Assembly (NCBI GenBank): GCA_002914805.1
Contig: JXTB01000234.1
Coordinates: forward strand, 306,961 to 370,960
DNA from: Parasponia andersonii
Lineage: Eukaryota > Streptophyta > Magnoliopsida > Rosales > Cannabaceae
Reading direction: 5' to 3'
DNA length: 64,000 nt
Positions 12,001-24,878 of this stretch are shown here, piece by piece (within the stretch, counting starts at the first letter, position 1; each line of letters begins with the position of its first letter). Both the position numbers and the translations under genes were made by a program. Below the pieces are notes generated by a model that was not told where the DNA came from, did not search any database, and worked only from the letters and a program-made list of their open reading frames with translations.

Positions 12001-13406
12001 ATGGGAGTAGACACATCAGCTCTTGACACAGCATTCACATCTGACGTGGCAAGTTCAGTTGGGTTGCAGCTTGCGCCAGATGGAGGCCCTGAAAATTCTC
12101 GCGATTCCCTTAGACCGCTGGATCAGATACAGTGGAATTTTAGCTTATCAGATCTTACAGCAGATTTATCGAACTTGGGAGGTAACATGTAGTGTTAAAA
12201 ACATTTTTGAATCTTTGCTATGTAGCAGTAAGTTTGGGACATAACTTGTCTTGACTTGCACCCATTAAAATAATTTGTGAATTTGGCTATATTACTGTAA
12301 GTTTGGGGCTTAATTTTCCTAGCAGTGCTACCATAAAGTTTGAAATGACCTTTCTATAAGAAATTTGCCAGACTTTTTAGTCCAGTGACAAACTATTGTA
12401 GTGTATGAGTCCCATATTATTGATGGGGTATGATTGTGACAAGCAAACTTACTCTTTTCTGAATATACAGAACAAATTTGTTTGCTCACAAATATTTTAA
12501 TGAATGCTTTAGTAGATCTTCATGTATGAAAGTTGTTCACACTTACAGGAAGAAGGGTAGCACTAACTGCTTTTAAATTATTGGATTTTCGTCTTTGCTG
12601 CTATTAATCGTACCATTTTAAATACTTTTATTGTTAAGAGGCTTAAATATAATCTGTAACTCTATGTGCATGCATATCATCCAGCTGCAATTGAATGTAG
12701 ACAGGTTATAGCCTTAATTTGCTCTAGCATAATATTTTCCATAAGACTAACTATATTTTGAGGCTTTTTCTTTTCTTTTTTTTTATTTATTTTTTATTTT
12801 TATAATGTAATTTGCTGGGTACTTTTGCAGACTTAGGAGCGCTTGGAAACTACCCTGGTTCCCCATTTCTTCCGTCTGATTCTGAAATCTTATTAGACTC
12901 CCCGGATCAAGAGGATATCGGTATGTTCTATTGCTTATGTTGTTTCATGTCTTCATAATTTACAGCTTAGTGGTTTTTACCTCAATTAAGGCCAAACATG
13001 ACAATGCCAAACACCAACAATTAGGAGTTCCTAAAGTATCCACTCCACCATGCAGAAATAGTTACTATTTCTTTGCCATATGATTGACTTGATTTCTTAA
13101 CCGGATTCAATTCGCATTTTGGTCAAGATTGACCTCTGTACGATGTATGCTAGTTTGGCATTCAAGTTTATAAATTTGTTCTTTCCAGGAGTTTGTTAGT
13201 TTGCAATGTTCAGAATTAAGATGTGTTGAAGAATATTATTCTATTAGTTTTCAAATTTCATGATCTAGTTTGAATCTATGTGCTCTATGCTATTTTTGTT
13301 GCCATGGTCATTGTCTAATAATTTTTTCTTTATTTCAGTTGAGGACTTCTTCGCCGACTCTGTCCCTGGACCTCCATGCTCTCAATCAGATGAGGAGAAA
13401 AGCTAA
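9100..13406 (+). CDS. A_thal_3526-domain plant-specific protein
   Basis: Exons: 9100-9114, 9827-9982, 10130-10235, 10633-10815, 11359-11524, 11862-12181, 12831-12920, 13339-13406; all introns are GT-AG and phases are consistent, giving 367 residues. Residues about 59-127 form the plant-specific A_thal_3526 (TIGR01589) domain: IERCLQLYMNRDEVVKTLL, then ARIEPGFTSLVWQKLEEEN and a helical YYIRLKLKRQILLFN segment. The middle is Pro/Met/Asn-rich (NNLPMGYPVLPQPPMPAAG) and the C terminus is Ser/Asp-rich and acidic (SEILLDSPDQEDIVEDFF), like a disordered or activator-type tail. No catalytic motif is visible and the family has no established biochemical role that I can state. The start MKTVQNTQEV is chosen because it joins in phase to exon 2 and lies just after the leader acceptor. 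Confidence 0.85.
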
Positions 13407-16400
13407 GAGAAGGCAATGAATGCTCCTTTTCGCACTAGTGTTAGTATAGAAAGAAGTTAGATCTCATCAATAAATTAGCAGGCTTCTTGGGTTTTTGATA
13501 CCAACAAATTTGAACATTTGCGCTTAGCTAGCCACTAGCCAGTTTGGTCCGTAACAGCACACAGATAGGGCAGTGTAGTGGTATTTTATTTTAGTTCTTA
13601 TTTTTCTGTCAGAAAACTTTTTTCATTTGAGAATTTCAGGACCATAATTAGTTTTGTATTTCGACTTGTTAACATCGCATACTAAGTATGCCCCAAATTT
13701 CCTTCCGGGAATAGATTGATTTCACTTCTTGGAGGTCTGGACTCGTCTGAGCTCGTAGAAGAATAAACAAATTGATTTCGGACTGATCATGGTAAGCAAA
13801 ACCCTCATCAAACAGCAGAAGCCAACCCCTTATAAAAGCATCTGATGTTTCTCATATCTGTAGTTTTCATGTAATCCCTGTTGATATAAGGGTATGCTTA
13901 AGAATAAAGTTTACTCTTCCGTCTTTTCCTTTTGAATGAAACTTAGAAAACCTGCCTGGTCGACTTCTTAAGCAGCCAAGGTACTTTGCAACGAAGTGCC
14001 TCTTTCTTAGGAAGACGAATTAAATGACACTTCATTTATTTATCTTTTCTGCTGGATGGTTCATATAAGAAAGTGAGTTTGAGCTGGTTATGTTGTCCTT
14101 TCAAATCATCCTAGTTATGTTCTTAAGGCTGTACTATAGCTTGTTATTATTGGCCTTAGTTTGTAGCCTTTTTCTGGCCTCAAATGTGGATGGGACTGAA
14201 ACTTTATGGGTATTTCTCTTCTCCACGCAGTGAAATATGAAGGTCCATTTCTAAATTTTCAATCAGAAAGCAGGCTGGAGAGTGACCAACAGAGTTTTCC
14301 ATACCCCTTAAATTTTAAGATGGTATGCTACATGTGGCCCTCTTTTAATTAATATACACACATATTCAATGCAAGATAAACTATTATCAGGACGAGAACT
14401 GGATTAGTCAAAATAGATAATCAATGAATAGAAACAAGACCGACATTTAGCAGGACGAACTACATAATTATAAATCCAAAAATACTGTAGATCACGAAAA
14501 TAATTACAAGTTTTTTCATCCCAATAATAAAAAAATTATTCCACACCAAATTTAATTACTTCCAGCACATATTATATAGTATATACTTTTAAAAGTTCTT
14601 TGTCATTTTATAGAGTGAAAAAAGACACATCACAGACGTATAGCTCCCGCTCATTGACTTAACTTTTCCTTCCAAATGGAAGGCAGAAAACATCAAGCTT
14701 ATTATACGTGTAAACGACCATAAATAAACAAATATGCATAAATTTGCTCTGTTGACTTCTAAAAAGGAATGAAAATAAATAAGTAAAAGGGGTCTAAAAC
14801 ATGCATCAGCTATTGATTAAAATATGCAATTGTCCTAATGAATTGCCATTTTCATATTGAGGGGATCACCGGCCAGGGAATAAAGTTCTTAATGCTTGAT
14901 CTAAATTTCATTTTAGACACTTTGGTCCTCAAGAGACTTGAATGTGAAACTTGCGATTTAATTTAAATCAACTAAGTTTCCTTTCGTTCTTGACTGAATT
15001 TCATAAAAGAAAAAAATGTTGTTAATTTCTAAAATATGAACCTGATTAAAAATTGAAACCGTACTTGAGAACAACTTCATTTTTTTTCCTTCTTATTTTG
15101 TGATCTACTTCCAAGATGAATTATCTTTATTTATCATAATGCTCCCCCCCTCCCCACCGCCCCCAACCACATTTTTTTTTTTGGTGGCTTATGAAGTGAT
15201 CTATCTTTACTTGTTTCCTGAGTTGATATCTGAAACCATGAATTAGATAAATCACTAGGGTGCATTCCAGTTCTACATCCAACTGAAGGAGTTGAAAATA
15301 CGATAATATGGCTTTTTTACAAACTTATCTCCAAAATGTCATTTCACACTTTCAAAATTTATGAGGGACCAATAAGATCTTAAAGTACGAAATAATTATT
15401 GGGTTAAAAGTATTTGCCTTTCAATAATTTCATATAAAGTTGGAGATGATCAAGGCTATGTCTCATTCCATATGGATTCATGACCATTTATTTCCCACTT
15501 TTTTCATAGACATTATATTGTGTAAATTGTTAGTCTGATTTGAGATAAGCTATTGATTCTTTATGTCCCACTTAAAAGCAAAACAATCAATAATATAAAA
15601 TATTAAATGAGAACAATGAGTGCTATATAATATAAGATTCACTTTTGTTTAAAAGGATAAACTTATTAGTACACCCTATTGTTCGAACCCAACTTAATTA
15701 AAAAAAGTCCCAACCCGAAAACTCCAAGGTCCAAACCTTAACCAAAAAAAAGGCCAAAGGTGGCCAATGAAAAAAACATATGTAAGTTTTCTATTTTGGT
15801 GGGATTGTTGCAATTCTAACCTACAAGTTGCTACAATTAAATAATATAATTTTTCCTGTTTCTTTAACTTCAGATTGTAAAAAATAAACTAATTATGATC
15901 TTGTTCTTTATTAAACCAGAATAAAAGTCTCTTATTTAGAAACTTGTAGCTGATCGGAGGCCAACCGTTGAGGTTATGAAGTCAATCTTTTACACTCGTG
16001 TCATAGATTTTCAATATATGTGTATACACGTGTGTATGTATAAGTATAAAAATACTTCTGGTTGTTAGGTTCTTTAATTATTAAAATACTTCTGCTGTTT
16101 GACACAGTCAGAACACAAAAGTCAATTCCTTTTTTCCCCCTTTTTTTTGAATGTAAAAAAGAAAAATTTAATTATTAAAATAGAATCAAAACAATATAAT
16201 TAGTAAAAATGAAAAAAAAAATCTTTTAACATAGAAAAGAGTAATATTAACTGTGTATAGACTCCTTCATTTTCAGAATGAAAGATATACAACAAGAAGA
16301 AACAAAACTAGTATTATCTCTTAAGAGAGAGTTAGATACCACGGGAAGACTTCACCAAACCTATAACAATCTTAAAACAACTTTGTACTACATAGATAAT

Positions 16401-16837
16401 AAATTTCAAAGATACTGTAACATCAAGAATTTCATCAAACATAAATTCATATCTAAAAGAAAAAACATAAAAAATTGAAAAAAAAAAACAAAATAAAATT
16501 TATACAGTATATAATCTGGTAGGATGAAACCTCGTAACAATGAATCTATAGAAATATGACTCTTGTACAAATAGAATGATTATTAAAGAAAAATATAAAA
16601 CTATATAAAACTAGGGAAGTTCTACTGAAGAAGGAGATTTGATCTTCTTATCTAGTGGGATAGAAATCTAGAATATGAATATTTCAAAGAGAAAGGGAAT
16701 AAACTAGCATTAGATTAAGTTAGAAAGGAATATTAATCCTATTCCATTCCAAAAATTATGAGTCAATTCTTTTTAAGGGAAAACTGTTATAAAGAAAGGA
16801 CAAAATAAACTTAAAAGAAAGGAAAATATAAACTTAA
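13407..16837. other. 3' UTR of the A_thal_3526 gene, then gene-free DNA
   Basis: Candidate poly(A) signals are AATAAA at 13469 and AATAAAG near 13902. Beyond about 14300 the DNA is AT-rich with no coding domain; the ORF at 16278-16478 has no recognisable family and lies in low-complexity sequence. Confidence 0.5.
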
Positions 16838-17158
16838 ACTATGACATTTTTTACAATTTTAGCCATATACAAAATTATACTTCTATATTAAGAATTTTAA
16901 AAAATTTTACCTTCCGAGCTAAATTTGACCAATTTATTCTATTATTTTAGGCATTTTCAATAGGATTTAAGAGGTCATTTTTAATAGGATTTAAGTACTT
17001 TGTAATCATAATATGTTAACCTTAATTTAAGTTTAATGTTTAATGAAGGGAAAATTTAGTTATTTCATGAAGGAAAATGTAAAAATGTTTAAAAATTAAT
17101 ATGAAGTTATAATTTTTCACAAACCAAAATAAGGTCAAAGCTGCAAAAAGGTCATAGT
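16838..17158. mobile_element. MITE with ~55-bp terminal inverted repeats
   Basis: The left end ACTATGACATTTTTTACAAT and the reverse complement of the right end, ACTATGACCTTTTTGCAGCT, continue matching through AAAATTATACTTC / AAAATTATAACTTC. The core is AT-rich and non-coding. This is typical of Mutator-type MITEs of plants, but I could not define a target duplication. Confidence 0.55.
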
Positions 17159-18281
17159 TAGGTTTTTTTTTTTTTTTTTTTTCCTTTCTAATATTCGCCA
17201 TTGTTTTCTAAAGAATACGTGAAGCTACCCAATCTCTAAAGGATTAAAATAAATGTTAGATTAACTGCAGTATATATTTTTTTTATAATGGATTAATTTC
17301 AATATCAACATTTTTTTAATCATTTTCAATTTCAATATTTATTTGACCAAAACTCAAAGAAAAAAAAAAACAAAAAATTCAAACAAAAAAAGAAAGTAAA
17401 GAGAACATAAAGAAAACACTTTACAAGCTGCATCATAGAAAACAAATATGTATGCGAAAGTAAGTGATATTAAAATGTATGCGTGTCTCTTAATTAAAAA
17501 AAAAAAAAAGAAAGAAAAAAATGTATGCGTGAAAATTTACAAGATTGAACATTTCCTTTGAATAGCTACTATATGTACGCGTTCGGTGTTCCTCCCGTCA
17601 AATCCACTTCTAAAACTGGGAGAATTTTGCAAGAAATTCTAAAGTTAAGGGTCCCCCCCCCTCTCAATACCACAAGCTTAGTGATAGGAAAAGGTCAAAA
17701 AATGAGGAGGAGCATGTAATTATACATACATATGTATTCTACCTATAAATTTCTTTTAAAATTTTTTTTTTTCCCTTTTTCTATTTTCGAAAGAAGAAAA
17801 CTATATAGGAATTTATATCTAGTTGACTATTAAGATTTTCGTGATAAAAAATGGACTTACTTATAAATATTTTCAAAACTAATATTTATTATAATACCAC
17901 AAATGACAACATCGCTAACATCGCCATTTGTAGTACTCAACTACCACTATCAGTCCCTATTCGACATCTCTACTCAATAAGGGTCGAAAAATTTCAACCG
18001 TAGTCGAATTTATTCTATCGCCTCTTCCAATTGTTCAACCGATTTTTAACTAATGACCAAAAAATTTAAACTCCAATAAAAAACTTTTGACTAGTGTCGA
18101 GCCACTGGTCGAAAACTTTCAACGATAGTAGAACAATTTTGACACTGCTCGAATATGGTTGGCTGCTTTACCAGTACTGTCTTCTTTACTTTCATTTTTT
18201 CCTTAATTTAGTCGAAATTTTTTGACTAAACTTGAATTAAGAGTAGTTTTAGAATTCTAAACTTTTTATTAGGTAAATGGA
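17159..18281. other. AT-rich DNA with a GTCGAAA-repeat block
   Basis: No gene seen. From about 17940 to 18240 a GC-richer block repeats GGTCGAAAAATTTCAACCG, GGTCGAAAACTTTCAACGA and AGTCGAAATTTTTTGAC in both orientations, like the subterminal repeats of a CACTA-type or similar DNA transposon. The ends of such an element were not identified. Confidence 0.4.
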
Positions 18282-19250
18282 ACCATTGGTTCGCAACTTT
18301 TTTTTTTCCTAGCATTCCAATACCTAACATTTTACATTTTAGCACTGTTAGTCTTTTTGGTATATTTCATCCAATGTTTCGTTAGAATTTAATTAAATGA
18401 GATAAATTTTATACCATTGATCTCTATTGTTTAAATTATTTAACAATTTGTTCCCTTGTGTTTTTTTTTTGGGCATTCATATCTCTATTTAACATTTTTT
18501 TTACTCTAATTCTTGTCAAAACTATGGTGATATCTCCAAAATTATAAAATAATTATAATGAATCCACTTAACCAAAAAAAAAATAATGAAAACAAATCTA
18601 TAAAATCTCTAGACTTAACAATTATATTTTTACATATACGCAATTAATTATTATAATTTACAATAATATAAAAATTTAAAAAGTCTCTAAAAATTTCCAA
18701 GCTTATTAGTTATATTATTTAGGTAAATAATTAATAATTATTTAGAATAACCATTCATAATTAAATAAAAATTTAATAGATATAATAAATTTGTAGTCAA
18801 TTTTGACTAATAGAAAAAGGTATATGCATAATATTTTTAGTTTTGAAAATGGTAAGGTAATTAATTTTTATAATTTGACATAAACTAGAATTTGTTAGTG
18901 TGTGTTTTTTTTATTATTGAATTTGATTCTTAGATGAATTGTTTATTTCATAACTACCTTTAAATTTTAAATTTTGGAAAAAATTAGTAGATGTAATATT
19001 ATTATGAGAGATATAAATGCTAAAAAAAAAAATTAGAAATCAAATTGTTAAATAATTGAAATAATAGAGATTAATGATGCAAAATTTTATCCATTCAAAT
19101 GGATTTTAACAGAATTTTAGATTAAATATGTCAAAAGAGCTAACAGTACATGAAAAAAAATAAATGTTAGATACTGCAATATTACCAAAATAAAAATTAA
19201 ATACTAATACGCTAAAATGATAATAAGTTGGGACTAATAATGCCATTAAC
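18282..19250. mobile_element. Long-TIR non-autonomous DNA transposon (MULE-like)
   Basis: The left arm (18282-18510) and the reverse complement of the right arm (about 19008-19250) match over roughly 200 bases with small gaps: for example ACCATTGATCTCTATTGTTT against ATCATTAATCTCTATTATTT, and AAATTATTTAACAATTTG against CAATTATTTAACAATTTG. The centre is AT-rich without an ORF. Long arms point to the Mutator superfamily. It ends about 220 bases before the leader of the ion-channel gene. Confidence 0.6.
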
Positions 19251-19473
19251 CTATTTTATATAGATAAAAATCCCAATGATATACATGATTTATGATTTTA
19301 ATTTTTCTCTGTTTTCGTTATCAAAATAATAATGTCCTAAGTCCAATAAATTAAAATTTTATTTACAAAAACGAAAAGAAAAAAGACAATTTCTTGGAGG
19401 CTTGGGGGTGGGGCCACGGGCCGTGACTTGACTATTAAATTTATGAGGCTAACTGACTAGTCTCGTTCCTCTC

Positions 19474-19476
<3 letters not shown>

Positions 19477-19511
<35 letters not shown>
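19477..19511. repeat. (CT)n tract at the CNGC leader
   Basis: About 17 TC units, followed by pyrimidine-rich sequence. Such tracts are common around plant transcription starts; the leader of the downstream channel gene probably begins close by. Confidence 0.9.
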
Positions 19512-19515
<4 letters not shown>

Positions 19516-20570
19516 GAAACGCTTACATTAACTGCCTTTACAGACTCTCTCTACGAACCTTCTTCTTGGGGGTTCTCTGCTTTAACTCAGCACGAAGTTT
19601 CTCATTCGCTTCACTCTTCACCCCCATTGACCTCGTGCCTTTCTCTCTACAACTTCACGTCCTTGTTCGCCACTTCTTTTAATTCATACCCCATCTGCCT
19701 CCTCTCCTCTGTTTCTTCTTTTTTTTTTTTCCCCGGAAAAAAAGGAAGAAGAAAGGGAGTGATTCTGAGAGCAGCAAAGCGAGAAACTTTGTTTTGGTTG
19801 AGTTTAATGCAACAGGCTTGGCTTTTAGAAGGTGGGATTTTTTTTCTTCTGCATAATAAATCAGTTTAAGCACTAAAACTTTGGCCAACTTCTTCCCCAT
19901 GACATGACTCACTTTTCTTGGCAACTAAATAGCAATTCAAATTCTGGGATTTTGTTTATTTTTATTTTTTTTTTTAACCATTTTCAAGTTTTTCAAAATA
20001 TATGGTTTAAATTAATTTTGTGATTTTATTTCGATTCTTGTACAAGTTTACAATTTCATTTTGTTAAGTAACTTTACTCCCACATATATATATATATATA
20101 TATATATGCATACATGCTTTAGTAGATCTCTTTCAGGATTTTCAATGAGTTTCTACTTTTGTAAATATGGTTACTTATGAACCTTTACCGTACACCCCCG
20201 ACTTTTCTCTTCCTTATATGATAATAGACTTGTATATCTTGACCGTACAAGAAATAGAAAGTTAAGGTCGTATGTAGCGATCCTTGGTCTTGTAAGTATT
20301 TAGAATGTGGATTAATAATCAACTTAGGTGTAACATAAAGTGTTTGGAAAATTAGCGAATGTTGAACGCAAGAAATATCATAGGCTTCAAAAAAAGACCA
20401 TTTCATAAGTTGACTATTACAATGGTCATGGAAATCTATATAATCATGTTTTGGCCCTTGTGTTTCAGAGTTTTTGTGTAAACCAACACGACATGTTTTC
20501 ACTATTCGTTTGATATTATTCTCAAACTTGAAATTGACCCTTTTGCAGGGCTTCAATCTTGCCTGAAGTT
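19512..20570 (+). other. CNGC 5' leader with an inferred leader intron
   Basis: A pyrimidine-rich leader runs from about 19480 to 19830. A good acceptor (TTTTGCAG) at 20541-20548 lies 22 bases before the ATG, so the leader is likely split by an intron of roughly 700 bases; the donor was not fixed. A TA run lies at 20083-20107. The minus-strand ORF at 20185-20556 falls in this intron and has no recognisable domain. Confidence 0.5.
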
Positions 20571-23500
20571 ATGAATTCCAAGGGTACTAAGTTTGTAAGG
20601 TTAGTTTACTTAAAATATTAAATTGTGACTTCCTTTTACACAATTCTTTGGTTGGGTCTCCCTGTTTACACAATGAAATTGTTCTAACTTCTTTATAGAA
20701 CTATAGTTTAAGGTAGCAAATGCACTAGTTTTTCAACATTTTCTTTCTCAAAACTAGTAATTTGAATTTAGTATTATACTTGATCAGTTATTTATCTCTC
20801 TGATCTTCCTTGTCAAATTCCCTTATCCAGATTTGAGGACTGGAAATCAGAGATATCTCAAAGTTCTGAGCACGATTTCTCCGTTGATGGACTCTATCCA
20901 AGAAAAGCTAGATTATCCGTGAGAGAAATTTTAAGACATGTTGTGAGAGGAGTCCAAAGGGGCTATGAGAAGATTAGAAGCCTTAGAAAAACCCCAACTT
21001 CCCATTCTATAGGAAAGAAGCCAGAAAAGGATTTGGAGTCCAGAAAGAAAATTCTTGACCCTCAGGGTTCGTTCCTTCAAATTTGGAACAAGATATTTGT
21101 TCTGTCTTGTTTCTTGGCTGTGTCCGTGGACCCTTTATTTTTTTACATTCCTGCAATAGATGACGATAATAAATGCGTCACTTTGGATGAACCTTTGGAA
21201 ATCATTGCTTGTGTCATTCGAACATTTACCGATATCTTTTACGTACTTCGGATAATCTTTCAGTTCCGAACTGGGTTTATAGCCCCTTCTTCGCGAGTAT
21301 TTGGAAGAGGCGAGTTAGTTGATGATCCTTTGGCCATTGCCAAAAGATATTTGTCTAGCAACTTCATTGTTGACGTTCTCTCAATTCTTCCACTGCCTCA
21401 GGTATATGCTTCATTCTATATTTTAAGTGCAACTGTACTATTTTTCTTCCTAAGTTTAGATTACTCACATCAATTTTACTTTCGATACTTTCACTTCTAT
21501 TAATGACGTTTGTCTTAAATTTCTTGATGAACCATACAAAGGTTGCCTTAGTTCACAATCTTTTTTGTTTGTTCAGATTGTAGTTCTTGCTATCATCCCT
21601 AACATACAACGTCCTGTTCCACTGGTCACGAAGGAGTTGTTGAAAATTGTCATCATCTGTCAATATGTTCCGAGACTCATGCGTATTGTTCCACTATTCA
21701 AAGAAGTAACTAGAACTTCTGGCATAATTACTGAGACTGCATGGGCTGGAGCTGCTTTCAACCTTCTCCTGTATATGCTAGCAAGTCATGTAAGTTAATT
21801 CCACCACGAATATTGTTTGCAACCTGACATACCTTTCTTTCGAATTTTTTTAACGTTATGCCTAGACAAATGGACTTTCTGACCCTAAAAGTCGATGTCA
21901 TATTCCAGGCTGTTGGAGCTTTTTGGTACTTGTTCTCTCTTGAGCGACTGGATGAGTGTTGGCGAGGAGTATTCAAGGGAAAGAAGTGGGATGTTAATTA
22001 TGTGTACTGTAGTCAAAACCGCTCACAAGACCCTAAAATTTCAAATGTCACTACTCTTGCAACGATGCTGAATGCTTCTTGCCCTTTCATTGATCCTGAT
22101 CAAGTTCAGAATACGTTTAACTTCGGAATATTTACTGATGCCCTCAAGTCTGGTGTGGTTGAATCCACAGATTTCTCGTCGAAATTTTTCTACTGCTTTT
22201 GGTGGGGATTACGCAATCTTAGGTTCGACAACTTATAATGTCCTTCCACTCTATTTTATGTGAATTCGTTTTGTTACAGTAGGTTGTTACTTAGAACTTT
22301 CTTTTCTCGACTTAGAACTTTCTTTTCTCGATTTCTTTTGCAGCTCTCTGGGCCAAAATCTCAAGACAAGCACTTTCGTTTGGGAGATAATATTTGCGGT
22401 CTTTATATCAGTCTTTGGATTGATTCTATTCTCTTTGCTCATTGGTAATATGCAGGTAATCAAACGCCCCATGAGATGCGTAATTAGCTCTTGTTTAGTG
22501 ACTTAAGTTGCATAATTACCTCTTGTTTCTTGTTCTTCTATAGAAATATTTGCAGTCCACAACCGTTAGAGTCGAAGAAATGAGAGTGAAAAGGCGAGAT
22601 GCGGAGCAGTGGATGTCCCACCGGATGCTCCCAGAGACCTTGAGGGAACGTATTAGAAGATATGAGCAGTATAAATGGCAAGAAACAAGAGGTGTTGAAG
22701 AAGAGACTCTGGTTCGTAACCTTCCTAAAGACCTAAGGCGGGACATAAAGCGTCATCTTTGCTTGGCTCTTCTCACAAGAGTGAGTGCTCTCCGTAAACA
22801 GTTCCACCATCGTTATGTCCTATTCTTAACTACTCTTCTCATCAACTTAGTTTAAACTTGAAAAGGTGCCAATGTTTGAGAAAATGGATGAACAACTGTT
22901 GGACGGATTGTGTGATCGTCTAAAACCAGCTCTCTACACAGAGAAGAGCTCCATTGTTAGGGAGGGTGATCCGGTTGATGAGATGCTCTTTATCATGAGA
23001 GGAGATCTAGCAACTATGACCACTAATGGTGGAAGAACCGGCTTCTTCAACTCGGCTGCTCTTAAGGCTGGTGACTTCTGTGGAGAAGAGCTTCTCACAT
23101 GGGCTTTGGATCCCAACTCTACCTCCAATCTCCCGACCTCAACCAGGACAGTGGTAGCTAAAACAGAGGTGGAAGCCTTTGCCCTCAAGGCCGACGATTT
23201 GAAGTTTGTCGCCTCCCAATTTCGCAGGCTCCACAGCAAGCAACTCCAACACCGTTTCAGGCAAGGCTTTCAAACCGCGTATCTACTACTAATCATAGTA
23301 ACGCTTAATGATATAGTATTGGTGTTCTCTAAACTATTCAGAAAGTATTGCTTTAGTCCTAAACTTTAAAATGTTTTCTTTTTTCTTTTGGGTCTTAGAA
23401 CTTCTAAAGCTGTTTCTTATTAGGCCCCGAACACTTGGTAAAGTACTAAGGACAAAAACATAGAAATTGAAAGATTAGTGACTAAATGAGACTTACTCAA

Positions 23501-23897
23501 TACCGTTCAGTTGTCATTTTTAGGCAACTGACATGTGATTAGATTGGATTAAAAGGAGACATACTGTATGGTGGTTTGTCTATTCAGGTTCTACTCCCTG
23601 CAATGGAGAACATGGGGGGCTTGTTTCATTCAAGCCGCGTGGCGGAGGCATTGCAAGAGAAAGCTTGACAAGTCTTTAAGGGAAGCAGAAGACAGGCTGC
23701 AAGATGCTCTGGCGAGTGAGGCTGGAAGTGGAACCACGCCAAGCCTTGGCGCCACCATTTATGCCTCGAGGTTTGCTTCCAATGCCCTGAGAGCCTTAAG
23801 ACAAAGCGGCATGCGCAGCGCTAGACCGCAACAGAGGTTGCTGCCTTTGCTGCCTCAGAAACCGGCTGAGCCTGATTTCACTGCCGAGTCACGCTAA
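20571..23897 (+). CDS. CNGC1-like: Cyclic nucleotide-gated ion channel, CNGC1-like
   Basis: Exons: 20571-20599, 20831-21401, 21577-21789, 21909-22222, 22344-22455, 22544-22780, 22866-23260, 23588-23897. The frame is closed and encodes 726 residues, the usual family length. The N terminus MNSKGTKFVRFEDW is typical of group I CNGCs. Six membrane segments lie between about residues 80 and 413; the pore holds the plant filter-type GQNL (379-382) after WWGLRNLSSL. The C-linker and cyclic-nucleotide-binding domain follow, with the phosphate-binding cassette GDFCGEELLTWALD (561-574), then an IQ motif (WGACFIQAAWRRH, about 633-645) for calmodulin. Family members are plasma-membrane, Ca2+-permeable cation channels gated by cyclic nucleotides and calmodulin. 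Intron 7 (23261-23587) uses a GC donor. All other introns are GT-AG. The gene looks intact. Confidence 0.95.
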
Positions 23898-24873
23898 GCT
23901 AGTATTGGACTACAATAGAGTGGTGTGTGGTATAGTGCAAATGTGAAATTCACTATAGCTACTTTGATCCAAGCAAGTTTTGTGCTTGGTATAGCACATA
24001 CGAGTTGGTGATGTACGTACATAATATGATAGGCCTAGATTTGTAATCAACTAGAGCTTTTATACTAGGATAATCATAAACGCTAAAAGTTTTATTTAAA
24101 GGAAAAAAAAAGGGGGTAATTAGCTTGAGTATACCCTTTATTTTCAATTCTTGCTTCACATGCACTTATGTTTTGAGAAATTCGATCTTTGAATTTGGAA
24201 GTCAAATTCTAGGTTATGATCTCAATTGAAAAGTCAAGTTTTATCTCCAATTATTGATGAATATGTTATGATCTCAATCGAAAAGATGATGTGAAAAAAA
24301 AAGGAAAGAACAATAAACTTAAAATAGCCTTTTAAAAAAGGTAATATTCCACAATTGATTACTCAATTCAATTTTCAAAGGATTTTACCAGCGATGATGA
24401 TGAGTTTGATATAAGTGGCAGTAATTTCTACCCACATTGCGCATGAGGTTTTTCTAGTTTTTCATTCTCTGGTTCTTTTTCTTTGATTTGGCGATGAAGA
24501 CTAGAGTTGTTGTCTGGAAGAGAGTGAATAATAGTAATACTAATAATAAGAGATTTAGCTATAAAAAAAAAGTGAGCTTTTAATAGATTTTTTTGTTTTT
24601 CTCTAAGGATGGATAAATTTAACCTGCTTGAAAATAATATAGAGTAATAAGTCATCTCATTTTCATTTATCAATGTTTAATTCTTTTTTTATTCTTTTTT
24701 TTTCAATTTTAATTTTGAAGTTTGAATTTTTTAATTACCGTCAATTTAAAACTATCATATATTTCACTTCCAAGAAAAAAAAACTATCATATAATATTAT
24801 TGTAAATTCAATATTTAATCATATTTTTTTTCAAGGTAGAAAAGATAAATTTATATAGTAGGCATAATTCTTG
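23898..24873 (+). other. CNGC 3' UTR and spacer
   Basis: Contains the 3' UTR of the channel gene, then AT-rich DNA without a coding signal up to the 5-bp target duplication of the retroelement at 24874. Confidence 0.5.
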
Positions 24874-24878
24874 CTAAC

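Noticed and set aside
16278..16478. 66-residue plus-strand ORF
   Set aside because: Lysine/asparagine-rich translation of AT-rich DNA; no splice partners or family.
20185..20556. 123-residue minus-strand ORF in the CNGC leader intron
   Set aside because: No recognisable domain, lies in an inferred intron, and its composition is that of AT-rich non-coding DNA.
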